From Roseithermus sacchariphilus (lineage in GTDB: Bacteria > Bacteroidota > Rhodothermia > Rhodothermales > MEBIC09517): DNA of 64,000 nucleotides. Below are positions 51,697 through 62,900 of this stretch, in pieces. Made by a program: the position numbers and the translations under genes. The stretch lies in assembly GCA_003285105.1 (NCBI GenBank), contig CP030158.1, positions 4,016,449 to 4,080,448 on the forward strand. The letters run 5' to 3'. The stretch's first letter is position 1, and each line of letters opens with the position of its first letter. The notes under the pieces are model-generated. The model had not been told where the DNA came from. It searched no databases and saw only the letters and a list, made by a program, of their open reading frames with translations.

Positions 51697-54258
51697 CTAC
51701 TTCACCAGGAGCATCCGGCGCGTCTGCCGGAACGCCGGGGTTTCCAGCCGAGCCAGATACACGCCACTGCCGACCGGCCACCCGGCGGCATCGCGGGCAT
51801 CCCACGCGGCTTCGTGCGTACCGGCCGCAAGGTGTCCCTGGACCAGCGTGGCCACGTGCCGGCCCATGATGTCGTACACGGCCAGCGTCACCTCGGTGGC
51901 CTCGGGCAGGTGGAAGCGCAACGTGGTGGAGGGGTTGAAGGGGTTCGGGTAATTGACTTCGAGGCGATACGCCGTCGGCACACCGGGCGCAGGCGCCACC
52001 GGCGTCGCCGCCGGGGCACGGGCCAGCTGCAGGTCGTCGATCACGAGCCGGCCGTACACGGCGGCTCCCGGGACGTGCGTGAGCTGGATGCTGTCGAAGC
52101 GGAGGGTGCCGTCGAGCACGCCGTCTCCGCGCCAGTCGCCCGTTTCCCCGGCAGCCAGGTCCCACGATACGAGCTTCCAGCCCAGCCAGTCGATCGTGAT
52201 CCAGGGGCTGACCTCGTGATGGTCGGCCGCGGTGAGCGGCACCTGGTCGTCCACGGCGAAGCGGATCTGATTGCCGCTGCCGTCGCCGAAGACGTAGGCC
52301 TGGAGGACATAGCCGTCGTCGAAGGTGCGGTTCGCGGGCGCGTCCGGCGGGAGGTAGGTGCGAATCAGCCAGTCGACGGCCGTGGTGTCCCACCCATAGG
52401 TGAGGCGCAGGGCCTGCCGTCCGTCGTCGAAGCGCAGGGCCGTCGTCGTATCCGGCAGCGCATTGGTCGAGTCGATGACGATGCCGGTGGTCGTTCCGCT
52501 CTGCTGGGGCACCCACCAGGCATCGACGCCCGCCTCGAAGTCATCGAGCCGGGTGATCTCCGGCGGCCGGGCCGTGGTGGTGAAGCGGACCTTCCGGGGG
52601 ACGGTCATCGCGTTGCGGAAGCGATCCTCGATGCCCTCCCGCACCTCCAGGCTGTAGGCCGTGCCGGGGTCGAGGTCGTCGTCGGGAAAGAAGGTGATGA
52701 TGCCCTGCTCCTGCACGGCATAGACGTCCAGCCGGCCGGGGATGCGGGTGCCGGTCGCACTCGCCTCCAGCCAGACCCGTCCCGGCACCGAGGCCGGGTT
52801 CAGCGGCTCGTCGAAGACAATGGAGATCGGCGGGCGTAGCTCCGTCTCGCGGGCATTGACCCGGGGATAGCTGGCCCGGGGCGCCGGCGGCTGGTAGTCG
52901 GGGTAGCCCGTCGTAAAGGTGAGCGAGAAGGCCGAGCCCGGCGTCCCGGTCCCGGCCCCGTCGAAGCCGTGTCCGTAGCGCCCCCGGGCCGTGCCGTCCA
53001 GCGTGAAGGTGTAGGTCGTCAGCGGCAGCAGCGTGTCCGGCACGACGGTCACCCGCCGGTCGCTGCTCCAGAGGAAGGACAGCGGCGTCTCCGGCACGAG
53101 CGAGGCGGCCGCCTCCACCGAGGCCCGATCCATCTGCCGGTCGAAGTCGATCACGATCGGGTCGATGAGGCGGACGGCCTCGGCGCCGTCGGCCGGCGAG
53201 ACGGCCGCCACCCTCGGCGGACGCGTCGAGATCAGGGCGACGTCGAGAAACGTGAAGAAGGAGTCGGCCGGGCTGACGACGGCGTCGAAGGGCAGGTAGC
53301 CCTCCCGCTCCACCCGGACGGCCAGCGACCCGGCGGGCAACGCCTCGAAGTAGTAGAAGCCGTTGCGGAGCTGGTCGGGGTCGCTGGAGTACTGCGAGAA
53401 GAGCGACGCCCAGGTATCCGTCGTGTAGGTCTGCCCGCCGGCGGTGACGGTGGCGCCGTTGATCGGCCGGCCGGTGTCGACGTCGGAGATGACGCCGGCC
53501 AGGATACGCTCGGCCGGGGGCGAGGCGCCGTGGAAGGCCAGGATGGCCCAGTAGAGCGCGCGGGCCTCCAGCCGTTTCCACTCGGCGTTCATGTTCAGCT
53601 GGTTCTGGCGCGGGTTCGTGTGAAAGCCGCCCTCACTCAGCGACGACGGCATGGCCGTAAAGCCCTGCACGAAGTTGCGCGACCCCTTGTAGTTGCGCAG
53701 CCCGCTGGAAAAGGAACCCGGACTCCGGCAACTCTCGACGCCGTAGAAGTCGCACTCCCCGCGGGCACCCACCGTCGGCACCCGCATCGCATCGGTCAGA
53801 TACGGGATCATCAGCTCGGCCATGCGCTTGCCGCCGGGCGGCGAGGCTTCGGCCCCCGAGCGGAGCTGCGGCCAGAGCAGCAGCGTGTAGGCCGCATCCG
53901 GCGGGCCGGCATTGCTGTGGATCGAGTGGAAGTACGACGCCCCCGTCCGGTTGGCGTGATCGACCCGCTGGCTCAGGCTCACGTCGCGGTCCGTGGTGCG
54001 GGACATGAACACGGTGTCGATGTCGGTCGTCTGCAGGAGCAGGTCCCGCAGGTGCAGCCCCACGGCCAGCACCTTCTGCGCCTCGCTGTAACCGAAGGCG
54101 CCGACGTTCTGGTTGGACCCGCCGTGGCCGGGGTCGAGGTAGATCGACCAGCCCGCCAGGCCGGTCACCTCCTGGGCGGCACCCGGCACCGCGCCGGCCA
54201 CGCACAGCAGCCCTATCGCCAGATACTTTGTCATCATCCGCTGAGAGTCTGAGTTCAA
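51697..54258 (-). CDS. T9SS-exported N-acetylmuramoyl-L-alanine amidase, multidomain
   Basis: The 853-residue protein begins with a signal peptide (MMTKYLAIGLLCVAGAVPGAAQ) and an Amidase_3 domain (about 36-245) whose zinc ligands are visible: H45 (DPGHGG), E59, H114 (FHSIHSNAG), plus catalytic E209 (SLSEGGFHTNP). A carboxypeptidase-regulatory-like domain (about 252-345, LAGVISDVDTGRPINGATV), two Ig-like domains (about 349-565, each with an FD(R/E)xM/LN-type strand) and a jelly-roll-like region (575-760) follow. A complete T9SS tail (YPNPFNPSTTLRFHLPEATEV...MLLVK) ends it. It should be carried to the cell surface. It may remodel the cell's own wall or attack other bacteria. Confidence 0.92.
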   Translation of the reverse strand: MNSDSQRMMTKYLAIGLLCVAGAVPGAAQEVTGLAGWSIYLDPGHGGSNQNVGAFGYSEAQKVLAVGLHLRDLLLQTTDIDTVFMSRTTDRDVSLSQRVDHANRTGASYFHSIHSNAGPPDAAYTLLLWPQLRSGAEASPPGGKRMAELMIPYLTDAMRVPTVGARGECDFYGVESCRSPGSFSSGLRNYKGSRNFVQGFTAMPSSLSEGGFHTNPRQNQLNMNAEWKRLEARALYWAILAFHGASPPAERILAGVISDVDTGRPINGATVTAGGQTYTTDTWASLFSQYSSDPDQLRNGFYYFEALPAGSLAVRVEREGYLPFDAVVSPADSFFTFLDVALISTRPPRVAAVSPADGAEAVRLIDPIVIDFDRQMDRASVEAAASLVPETPLSFLWSSDRRVTVVPDTLLPLTTYTFTLDGTARGRYGHGFDGAGTGTPGSAFSLTFTTGYPDYQPPAPRASYPRVNARETELRPPISIVFDEPLNPASVPGRVWLEASATGTRIPGRLDVYAVQEQGIITFFPDDDLDPGTAYSLEVREGIEDRFRNAMTVPRKVRFTTTARPPEITRLDDFEAGVDAWWVPQQSGTTTGIVIDSTNALPDTTTALRFDDGRQALRLTYGWDTTAVDWLIRTYLPPDAPANRTFDDGYVLQAYVFGDGSGNQIRFAVDDQVPLTAADHHEVSPWITIDWLGWKLVSWDLAAGETGDWRGDGVLDGTLRFDSIQLTHVPGAAVYGRLVIDDLQLARAPAATPVAPAPGVPTAYRLEVNYPNPFNPSTTLRFHLPEATEVTLAVYDIMGRHVATLVQGHLAAGTHEAAWDARDAAGWPVGSGVYLARLETPAFRQTRRMLLVK

Positions 54259-54270
54259 TACGAGCGAGGG

Positions 54271-55224
<954 letters not shown>

Positions 55225-55315
55225 GAAACCGATGGGGAGAGAACTTGAACGGCCGAGGGCTTGGCCCACCGTCGGGAAGCCGTCTTCCATACCCGGCAGT
55301 ACAGCGGGGGTTGCC

Positions 55316-56554
55316 TCAGCGCGGCAGATCCACGTCGATCCAGACCATGAAGTGATCGCTCACGGGCAGACCGCCGGCGGCCGGATCGGGGCGGACGATG
55401 CCGGCCTCCCGCACGCGCAGGGTCCTCGCAGGCAGCACGTAGTCGATCCGCAGGCCCCACGCGGCGGTATCGTCCGGGTCCAGATCGGGGTAGGCAGCCT
55501 GCCCGGCCGGGGTGGCCCGGGGCACGACGTCGCCGTGGATGCGGGGGTGATCGAGCAGAAAGGTCTGAATCGGATTGCCGAGCGCCGACCCCTCATCCGG
55601 GTCGGCGTTGAGGTCGCCGACGATGACGAACGCCGCCTCGCCGGCCAGTCCACCGGCCCTCTCCTCGTCGTCCACGATGTAGGCGGCTCCATCGAGGTAA
55701 TCCGCCCAGAAGCGGATCTCATCGTGGTTGCGGCGTTTGTTGCGACCTTCCGGCCCGTCGAAGGCCGGCGGGGTCGGATGGCTGGCCAGCACGTGGAGCA
55801 CGCCGCCGCCGGGCAGGTGCACCGGCACGTCCCAGTGGCTCTTGGAGCTGAGCCGGAAGACCTCCCACTCCGCGTCGTCGTACCACGGCGTCCCCGTCTC
55901 CGGGTCGACCGGCCGGAGCGCACCGGGCATACGGGACCAGGGCAACAGCCGAAAGGTGCGCACCTCCTCCTCCCGGATCGTCAGGCCCTCGCGCACGAAC
56001 AGCGCCATGCCGTACTGACCGGGAAACATCCCGAAACCCCAGGCATCGTTGCCGTAGGCCCGGCCCTCGGGGGTCTGCGGCGGCGGGCTGCCGTCGGCGG
56101 TGGTGGCCGGCAACGTCGGGACCGTCGTCACCGCCCGGCCGTCGTTGTCCAGGTCGAAGCCGCTGGCGAGGCCGGTGTTGGTCGGCGCCATGAACGGCCG
56201 GTAGCGCAGGGGCTCCAGCGAGTCCGCCTGAGCAACGGCCAGGAAGGCCTCGGCAAAGCGCCGGGCGTTCTGCCCGACGGGGTCGCCCGGCGTGTAGCCG
56301 GGGTCCCCGGGCTGGTCGTACGTCATCTCATTGATGAGCAGCACATCGGGGCGCACCTGCTGCAGGAGCGCCGCCGCCGCCGTCAGCCGGGGATGATCCG
56401 GGTTCTTCAGGTCCGCCGTGCGTACGTCCTCGATGTTGTAGGTGGCGATGCGCAGGACGTCGGGCGGGGTCGGCGGGGGCTCGGCCGGGCGGCAGGCCGC
56501 CAGCAGTCCGGCGAGAACCAGCACCCCGATCGCCCGGTTCGAAACGTGTGACAT
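55316..56554 (-). CDS. Endonuclease/exonuclease/phosphatase-fold lipoprotein
   Basis: The 412-residue protein has a lipoprotein signal (VLVLAGLLAACRPAEP, lipobox LAAC). It has the DNase I-like fold motifs: RIATYNIEDVR at the start, LLINEMTYD (metal-binding Glu), LHVLASHPTPPAF, FVIVGDLNADPDEGS (GDxN motif) and LPVSDHFMVWIDV (final SDH). The fold includes nucleases and phosphodiesterases; the periplasmic or surface lipoprotein position suggests scavenging of extracellular DNA or phosphoesters. It is divergent from pncA (109 bp between starts). The start at 56554 gives the lipoprotein signal. Confidence 0.88.
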   Translation of the reverse strand: MSHVSNRAIGVLVLAGLLAACRPAEPPPTPPDVLRIATYNIEDVRTADLKNPDHPRLTAAAALLQQVRPDVLLINEMTYDQPGDPGYTPGDPVGQNARRFAEAFLAVAQADSLEPLRYRPFMAPTNTGLASGFDLDNDGRAVTTVPTLPATTADGSPPPQTPEGRAYGNDAWGFGMFPGQYGMALFVREGLTIREEEVRTFRLLPWSRMPGALRPVDPETGTPWYDDAEWEVFRLSSKSHWDVPVHLPGGGVLHVLASHPTPPAFDGPEGRNKRRNHDEIRFWADYLDGAAYIVDDEERAGGLAGEAAFVIVGDLNADPDEGSALGNPIQTFLLDHPRIHGDVVPRATPAGQAAYPDLDPDDTAAWGLRIDYVLPARTLRVREAGIVRPDPAAGGLPVSDHFMVWIDVDLPR

Positions 56555-56663
56555 GGGCTTGCTGCGTGGATGAATCGTGGCCGAGACAACATAGCACGCG
56601 CCTCTCATCCCCGCGAGCCCCCGTCCCGTTTTCGCACAATCTCTCCCAGGCCGCTTCGTTCTC

Positions 56664-57284
56664 ATGCACGCGTTGCTCGTCATCGACGTTCAGAATGACT
56701 TCTGCCCGGGGGGCGCGCTGGCGGTCCCCGACGGCGACGCCATCCTCCCGGTCGTCAACCATCTCATCGAAGCCTTCGATCACGTGATCCTGACGCAGGA
56801 CTGGCATCCGCCCAGCCACCGGTCCTTCGCCAGCGCCCATCCGGGGCGGGCGCCTTTCGACACCGTGACCATGCCCTACGGCTCGCAGGTGCTCTGGCCC
56901 GACCACTGCGTGCAGGGCACGCCGGGCGCGGCGTTCCACCCGGCGCTGCACACCACGAAGGCCGAACTCATCCTCCGCAAAGGCTTCCGCCCGGAGATCG
57001 ACTCCTACTCGGCCTTTTACGAGAACGACCAGCGCACCCCGACCGGGCTGGCCGGCTACCTGCGCGAGCGCGGCATCGACACGCTCTACGTCTGCGGCCT
57101 TGCCGCCGACTTCTGCGTGAAGTGGTCGGCGCTGGACGCCCGGCGGGAGGGCTTCACGGTCCACGTCGTCGAGGACGCCACGCGCGGCATCGACCAGGAC
57201 GGCTCGCTCGCCCGGGCCTGGGCGGCCATGCAGGAGGCCGGCGTGCACGTTCACGCGTCGGCCGACGTGATGGCGGCGCGTTAG
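56664..57284 (+). CDS. pncA: Nicotinamidase
   Basis: PncA hydrolyses nicotinamide to nicotinate for NAD salvage. The 206 residues include the catalytic triad D8 (LLVIDVQNDFCPGGALAV), K106 (ELILRKGF) and C151 (CGLAADFCVKWSALDA), with metal ligands D46, H48 and H52 in TQDWHPPSHRSF. SQVLWPDHCVQGTPGA is a family block. The length and motifs match E. coli PncA. The stop overlaps the convergent kinase/ATPase gene by 4 bp. Confidence 0.97.
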   Translation: MHALLVIDVQNDFCPGGALAVPDGDAILPVVNHLIEAFDHVILTQDWHPPSHRSFASAHPGRAPFDTVTMPYGSQVLWPDHCVQGTPGAAFHPALHTTKAELILRKGFRPEIDSYSAFYENDQRTPTGLAGYLRERGIDTLYVCGLAADFCVKWSALDARREGFTVHVVEDATRGIDQDGSLARAWAAMQEAGVHVHASADVMAAR

Positions 57285-58888
57285 GGCGTGGCGGCCCGGC
57301 CCGGCTCCAGCAGGATGACGCCCCGCAGAATGTCCAGCGTCGTCGCCTCGACGCCGGCGTCGGCCCGGGCGATCAGGTGAACGGCATCTTCGAGGGCGTC
57401 GGGGAGGTCGTAGCGCGCATCGAGGCGGTCGACGTCTTCGAGCCGGGCGTCCGAGACGACGTCCGGGGCGGTTTCCCGTGCCTGAAGCCGGGCCCGTCGC
57501 GCCTCGGGCGCAGCCTCCAGTTCGACGAACACCCATGGCACCCCTCGCGCCCGCAGCGCCTCGCGGAGCGCCTCGCGGCGGTGACGGTCGCCGAAGGTGG
57601 CATCGAGCACCGTCCCCTGCCCCTGTTCGGCACGCTCCACGGCGATGCGGGTGAGCGCCGCATAGGTCGCGTCCGTCCGCTCGGCGGCATAGAGGCGTGC
57701 CCGCTCCTCGGAGGATCCGCGGCGGTGCAGCGGCACGCCGGCCTGCGCCTTGCGTATGCGGTCGGACGAGACGTGCGCCCAGCCCAGCGCATCAGCCAGC
57801 GCCCGGGCCTGCGTCGTCTTTCCCGACCCCGTGCGGCCCATCACCACCAGCACGAGCGGCTGCGAGCCGGCCACGGCGTAGCGCAGCGCCTGGCGGAAGT
57901 ACCGACGTGCCCGGTCACGGCTGGCCTCTCGCTCCGCGGGCGGCACCTCGGCCTCCCTGCTGCGCATCCCCTCCACCTTGCCCCGCACGTACGCCCGGTA
58001 ACACGCGTAGAAATCGACCAGCTCGTAGAGCGCCGGGTCGCGCCGCCGCTCTGCCAGGCGCCGCACGACGAAGCGGGCCAGATCGGGCCGTCCGTGGACG
58101 TCCAGGTCCATGGCGAGGAAGGCGATGTCGGCGGCGACGTCGAGGCAGCGGAAGCGCTCGTTGAACTCGATGGCATCGTAGATGCACACCCGCTCCGGGG
58201 TGAGGTGGATGTGCTCCAGGCGCAGATCGCCGTGCCCGTCGACCAGATGCCCGCCCACGCGCCGTTCGTTCAGCAGCCGGGCCCGATGGGTGTAGAACCA
58301 GTCGTTGTACCACCGCAGGGCTTCGTAGGCCGGCGGCGCGATCAGGTCGCCCACCATGGCGCGCGTCTGCTCGGCGTTTTCGTCGGTGTTGATCCGCAGC
58401 CGCTCGATCCGTCCCCACGCGGCGACATCCGGCCGCGGGGGCTGCCGATAGAGCGCCGCCAGCACGTCGACGACGCGCTCCAGATCGTCCCGGCTCAGCG
58501 TTCCCTGCTGGAGGCGCCGGTGCAGGAACCCGTCGCCGGGCAGGTAGCGCATCTTCACGGCATAGGTGACCGGTGGCCCCGGCCCGTCGAACCGCAGCCC
58601 ATCGGCCTCCTGCGTGATGGCGACCACGCCCAGGTAGAGGTCGGGGCACAGCCGCCGGTTGACCCGCACCTCCTCCTCACAGAAATGCCGACGACGCGCC
58701 GGCGTGGAAAAGTCCAGGAAGCCCAGATCGACGGCCTTCTTGATCTTGTAGACGTACGGCGGGGCGAGCGCGACGTAGGAGATGTGGGTCTGGACGATCT
58801 CGATGCGATCCGGGGAGTAGGGATACGAGGCCGGATCCTGCAGAAACGCCAGCAAGGTGGCCGGGGAGACCGTGGGCTCGGAGGGCAT
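57281..58888 (-). CDS. Bifunctional aminoglycoside phosphotransferase-like / ATP-binding (zeta-like) protein
   Basis: The 535-residue protein fuses two nucleotide-dependent modules. The N-terminal one (about 1-330) is like aminoglycoside/choline phosphotransferases, with VYKIKKAVDLGFLDFST, DGHGDLRLEHIHL (catalytic Asp, about residue 218) and IYDAIEFNERFRCLDVAADIAFLAMDL. The C-terminal one (about 345-520) is an AAA_33/gluconate-kinase-like P-loop domain: LVVMGRTGSGKTTQARALAD (Walker A, about 350), DATFGDRHRREALR and an R-rich lid. Proteins of this layout are widespread with unknown substrate. queE ends 16 bp upstream on the same strand, suggesting co-transcription. Resistance function is not implied. 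Confidence 0.87.
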   Translation of the reverse strand: MPSEPTVSPATLLAFLQDPASYPYSPDRIEIVQTHISYVALAPPYVYKIKKAVDLGFLDFSTPARRRHFCEEEVRVNRRLCPDLYLGVVAITQEADGLRFDGPGPPVTYAVKMRYLPGDGFLHRRLQQGTLSRDDLERVVDVLAALYRQPPRPDVAAWGRIERLRINTDENAEQTRAMVGDLIAPPAYEALRWYNDWFYTHRARLLNERRVGGHLVDGHGDLRLEHIHLTPERVCIYDAIEFNERFRCLDVAADIAFLAMDLDVHGRPDLARFVVRRLAERRRDPALYELVDFYACYRAYVRGKVEGMRSREAEVPPAEREASRDRARRYFRQALRYAVAGSQPLVLVVMGRTGSGKTTQARALADALGWAHVSSDRIRKAQAGVPLHRRGSSEERARLYAAERTDATYAALTRIAVERAEQGQGTVLDATFGDRHRREALREALRARGVPWVFVELEAAPEARRARLQARETAPDVVSDARLEDVDRLDARYDLPDALEDAVHLIARADAGVEATTLDILRGVILLEPGRAATP

Positions 58889-58904
58889 GCGTCCGTGCGG
58901 GTCG

Positions 58905-59546
58905 CTACGGGATGGCGAGCAGCTTGTGCGTCTGGAGGCTGAGGCGCCACTGCGGATGGGCGAGGCAGTAGGCCAGGGCCTCACGGGTGTTCCGTTCCAG
59001 GTCCGGCCCGTCCATCGGCTGGAGGAAGAAGCGGTCGAAGTCGAGGTGCGCGAACCGTTCCGGCAGGGCGCCGGGCTGCGGGAAGACCAGCTTGAGCTCG
59101 TCTCCGCGCTGCACCACCAGCTCGGCCCCGGCCTTGGGGCTGACGCAGATCCAGTCGATGCCGGGCGGCGGCCGGCGCGTCCCGTTCGTCTCGACGGCCA
59201 CCTCGAAGCCCTGCGCGTGCAGCGCCTCGACCAGCGGGGCGTCGAGTTGCAGGAGGGGCTCGCCGCCGGTGCACACGACATACGGCCGGGCACGCCCCCC
59301 TCGCGAACCGGGCCAGGCCGCCGCTACGGCGGCCGCCAGCGCCTCGGCTTCCGAAAACTTGCCCCCGCCCGGCCCGTCCGTGCCGACGAAGTCGGTGTCG
59401 CAAAACGTGCAGACGGCCGTGGCCCGATCCGCTTCCCGCCCCGTCCACAGGTTGCACCCGGCGAAGCGGCAGAACACGGCGGGCCGGCCGGCCTGCGCGC
59501 CCTCCCCCTGCAGCGTGTAATAGATCTCTTTGACGGCGTACCCCAT
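58905..59546 (-). CDS. queE: 7-carboxy-7-deazaguanine synthase (queuosine precursor pathway)
   Basis: QueE is a radical SAM enzyme that contracts 6-carboxytetrahydropterin to the 7-deazaguanine core used for queuosine. The 213 residues begin YAVKEIYYTLQGEGAQAGRPAVFCRFAGCNLW. The cluster cysteines are C31, C46 and C49, a CX14CX2C spacing of the E. coli-like QueE subtype rather than CX3CX2C. VCTGGEPLLQLD and VETNGTRRPPPGIDWICVSPKAG are the SAM- and substrate-binding blocks. The usual partners queC and queD are not in the window. It appears to be the first gene of an operon with the phosphotransferase-ATPase fusion. Confidence 0.94.
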   Translation of the reverse strand: MGYAVKEIYYTLQGEGAQAGRPAVFCRFAGCNLWTGREADRATAVCTFCDTDFVGTDGPGGGKFSEAEALAAAVAAAWPGSRGGRARPYVVCTGGEPLLQLDAPLVEALHAQGFEVAVETNGTRRPPPGIDWICVSPKAGAELVVQRGDELKLVFPQPGALPERFAHLDFDRFFLQPMDGPDLERNTREALAYCLAHPQWRLSLQTHKLLAIP

Positions 59547-59917
59547 GCTGCCCCTGTGTGATCGATGGGCCTTCCGCCCCGGCCTACCCGTGTCCGGTAG
59601 ATTTTACCCGTCTGGATGACTGAACGTGCCCGCCGCACCCCGGCACGACGCCTGTTTCGCCACCGCGGGGCACGGCGCGGTTTTCACGATCACCCCGTCG
59701 GTCCGGGTCCCCCGACGGCGCAGATCCCCTCATTTTTAACGACAAGCCCGGTTTTCGGCGTGCCCCTGCGCAGGCGGGCCGGAACGGCCCGGCCACGACG
59801 GATCGCTCGCGCCGACGCCGCGGGCGGCTCGTGCAGACGGGCACTTCGCTTGCGACGGGAGCGAGTCTCTTTGCCCTGTGAACCCTGCGATCCCCGGAGC
59901 CTTCCGTGCCCGTCGAT
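59547..59917. other. Divergent spacer queE / Fn3 repeat protein
   Basis: This 371-bp spacer has a GC-poor patch (CTCATTTTTAACGACAAG, about 59728-59745) that could hold a promoter for queE on the minus strand, and CTCTTTGCC (about 59867-59875) on the plus side. I looked for a preQ1-type aptamer before queE and saw none. No gene is supported. Confidence 0.35.
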
Positions 59918-62900
59918 ATGTGCCGCCCGATTCGTGCCGCCGTTCCTGCTCCCTGCATCCATCACACCCTCTGCCGCCCCACCGCCCGAACCCGGGCCCG
60001 CGCTCTGCGGGGGATGCTGGCGTCGAGCCTGGCCCTGCTCCTGCTGGCGGCGTGGCCGACCGGCACCCGGGCCCAGTCCCACTTCACGAACTGCGTATCC
60101 AACACCGGCTCGGACGCCACCCTCATCGTCCCGCTCGCGGCCGCGCCCTCCCTCAACGGGGTGCCTCTGGAGACGGACGATGAGATCGCCGTCTTCACCA
60201 CGGATGGCCTGTGCGCGGGCTTTCTGCGATGGACCGAGATCGACGCGGCCTTCACCATCTGGGGGGACGATTCGCTGACGCCCGAAAAGGATGGATTCGT
60301 CGCCGGGGAGGCGCTCGCGTTCCGCCTCTGGGACGCCTCCGAGGGCCGCGAGGTGCCGAACGACGGGATCAGCGTCACCTACGACGACCGACGCACGTTC
60401 TACCGGACGGAGGGCACCTTTGCGCCCGGCGCCATCTATGCGCTCCGCCGCTTCGAAGCCCGTCAGGCACCTGACGTACCCACGCTCACGGAACCGGCCC
60501 ACGGCGCCGCGGACGTCGGCCGTGACCTCGTCTTGCGCTGGTCCCCGGCGGCGTATGCCACCGCCTACGACGTGGAGGTGTCCGTCCAGCCCGACTTCAG
60601 CAGCCTGGTTGCCCAACAACGCGAGGTGACGACGACCAGCTACCAGGCCAACGGGCTGGCCTATGGCACTCGCTATTACTGGCGCGTCCGGGCGACGGGT
60701 GGAGGCGGCACCAGCGCCTGGTCGGCGGTATGGTCGTTCACGGTGGAGGACGAACCGCTGACGCCTCCCGACGCGCCGCTGCCGGCCGAGCCCGTTGCCG
60801 GGGCGAAGGACCTGGACACGCAGGTCACCATCGCCTGGAATGCCGTGCCGGACGCGCTGTACTACACACTCCAGCTCGCCACGGACCCGGCCTTCCAGAC
60901 GCTGACCTACGAACAGGACGGGCTGCGTACCACGTCGGTGGATGTGCCCGCCCTCGTGGCCGGCACGACCTACTACTGGCGGGTGAGCGCGACCGGCCAC
61001 GGCGGCACCAGCCCCTGGTCCACCGTGCGCTCCTTCTCGACGCGGCCGGCCCCGCCGGCACCGCCGTCCCTGCTGCATCCCGCCCATGCCGCCACCGACC
61101 AGCCCCGCACGCCGACGTTGACCTGGCAGGCCACGGCGGGCGCGGACACCTACACCGTGCAGGTGTCCACCGACGCGGCCTTCGGCACCCTCGTCGAGGA
61201 AGCAACGGAGCAGACGACGACGTCCTACACGACGAGCGTGCTCGACTACGCAACCACCTACTTCTGGCGGGTCCGGGCCTCCGGGACAACCGGGACCGGC
61301 GCCTGGTCCGCCACGCGCTCGTTCACCGTACGGGCGGCCCCGCTCCCCCCGGCGGCCCCCTCGCTCCTGGCCCCGGAAGACGGTGCCGCGTCTCTCTCCC
61401 TCCCTGTCACGCTGACCTGGGCCGCCACCGAGCGCGCCACGACCTACACGCTGCACCTCGCCCGCTCGGCCGACTTCGCTCCGCTCGAACTCGTCCAGAC
61501 CGACCTGTCCGAACCTGCCCTCTCGCTCGACCAGCTCGATCCGGGGACGACGTACTTCTGGCGGGTGCGGGCCTCCGGCGACGGCGGCGACGGCGCCTGG
61601 TCCGCCACGCGCTCCTTCTCCACGCAGCCCGCGCCTCCGGCCGCACCCCTCCCCGCCGCCCCGCGCAACGGCGCCTCCGGCCTCAACCCCTCCGTCTCCC
61701 TCCAGTGGAACCCCGTCCCCGGCGCCCGCTCCTTCCGCGTCCAACTCGACCGCTCCCCCGCCTTCGACAACCCCCTGCTCGACCAGTCCACCTCCGCCAC
61801 CTCCCTCACCACCCCCGCCCTCGACCTCGCCGCCACCTTCTTCTGGCGCGTGCAGGCCTCCGGCGACGGCGGCGACGGCGCCTGGTCCGAAACCTGGTCC
61901 TTCTCCACACGGCCCGCGCCTCCGGCCGCCCCCTCGCTCCGCGACCCGGCCGACGCCGCCACCGCCCTGCCCACCTCCGTCGCCTTCTCCTGGAACCCCT
62001 CCGACGGAGCCCACCACTACACCCTCCAACTCGCCACCTCCGCCGACTTCACCACCCTGACGGTCCAGCAAACCGTCTCGGGCACGTCGTCTACGATCGA
62101 CGCGCTCGACCATGGCACGACGTACTTCTGGCGGGTGCGGGCCTCCGGCGACGGCGGCGACGGCGCCTGGTCCGCCACGCGCTCCTTCTCCACGCAGCCC
62201 GCGCCTCCGGCCGCACCCCTCCCCGCCGCCCCGCGCAACGGCGCCTCCGGCCTCAACCCCTCCGTCTCCCTCCAGTGGAACCCCGTCCCCGGCGCCCGCT
62301 CCTTCCGCGTCCAACTCGACCGCTCCCCCGCCTTCGACAACCCCCTGCTCGACCAGTCCACCTCCGCCACCTCCCTCACCACCCCCGCCCTCGACCTCGC
62401 CGCCACCTTCTTCTGGCGCGTGCAGGCCTCCGGCGACGGCGGCGACGGCGCCTGGTCCGAAACCTGGTCCTTCTCCACACGGCCCGCGCCTCCGGCCGCC
62501 CCCTCGCTCCGCGACCCGGCCGACGCCGCCACCGCCCTGCCCACCTCCGTCGCCTTCTCCTGGAACCCCTCCGACGGAGCCCATCACTACACCCTCCAAC
62601 TCGCCACCTCCGCCGACTTCTCGGTCATCGCCGCGGGGCAGACGACCACCGACACCCACGCCACCGTGAGCGGCCTGACCTACGAAACGACCTATTTCTG
62701 GCGCGTGCAGGCCTCCGGCGACGGCGGCGACGGCGCCTGGTCCGCCACGCGCTCCTTCACGACCGAGGCGGCTCCTCCGCCTCCGCTCCCCCCGCCGGCC
62801 ACCCCCACGCTGACGGCGCCGTCCGACGGCGCCCGGGACATCCCGCTGAGCACCACGCTGACCTGGAACCACGTCAGCGGAGCAGACACGTACGACGTTC

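Noticed and set aside
57281-58888. Antibiotic resistance gene (aminoglycoside phosphotransferase).
   Set aside because: The fold is similar, but this fusion family is a widespread housekeeping-type protein of unknown substrate. Nothing in the context suggests resistance.
59547-59760. preQ1 riboswitch before queE.
   Set aside because: No C-rich loop plus A-rich tail arrangement of a preQ1 aptamer could be found on the minus strand.
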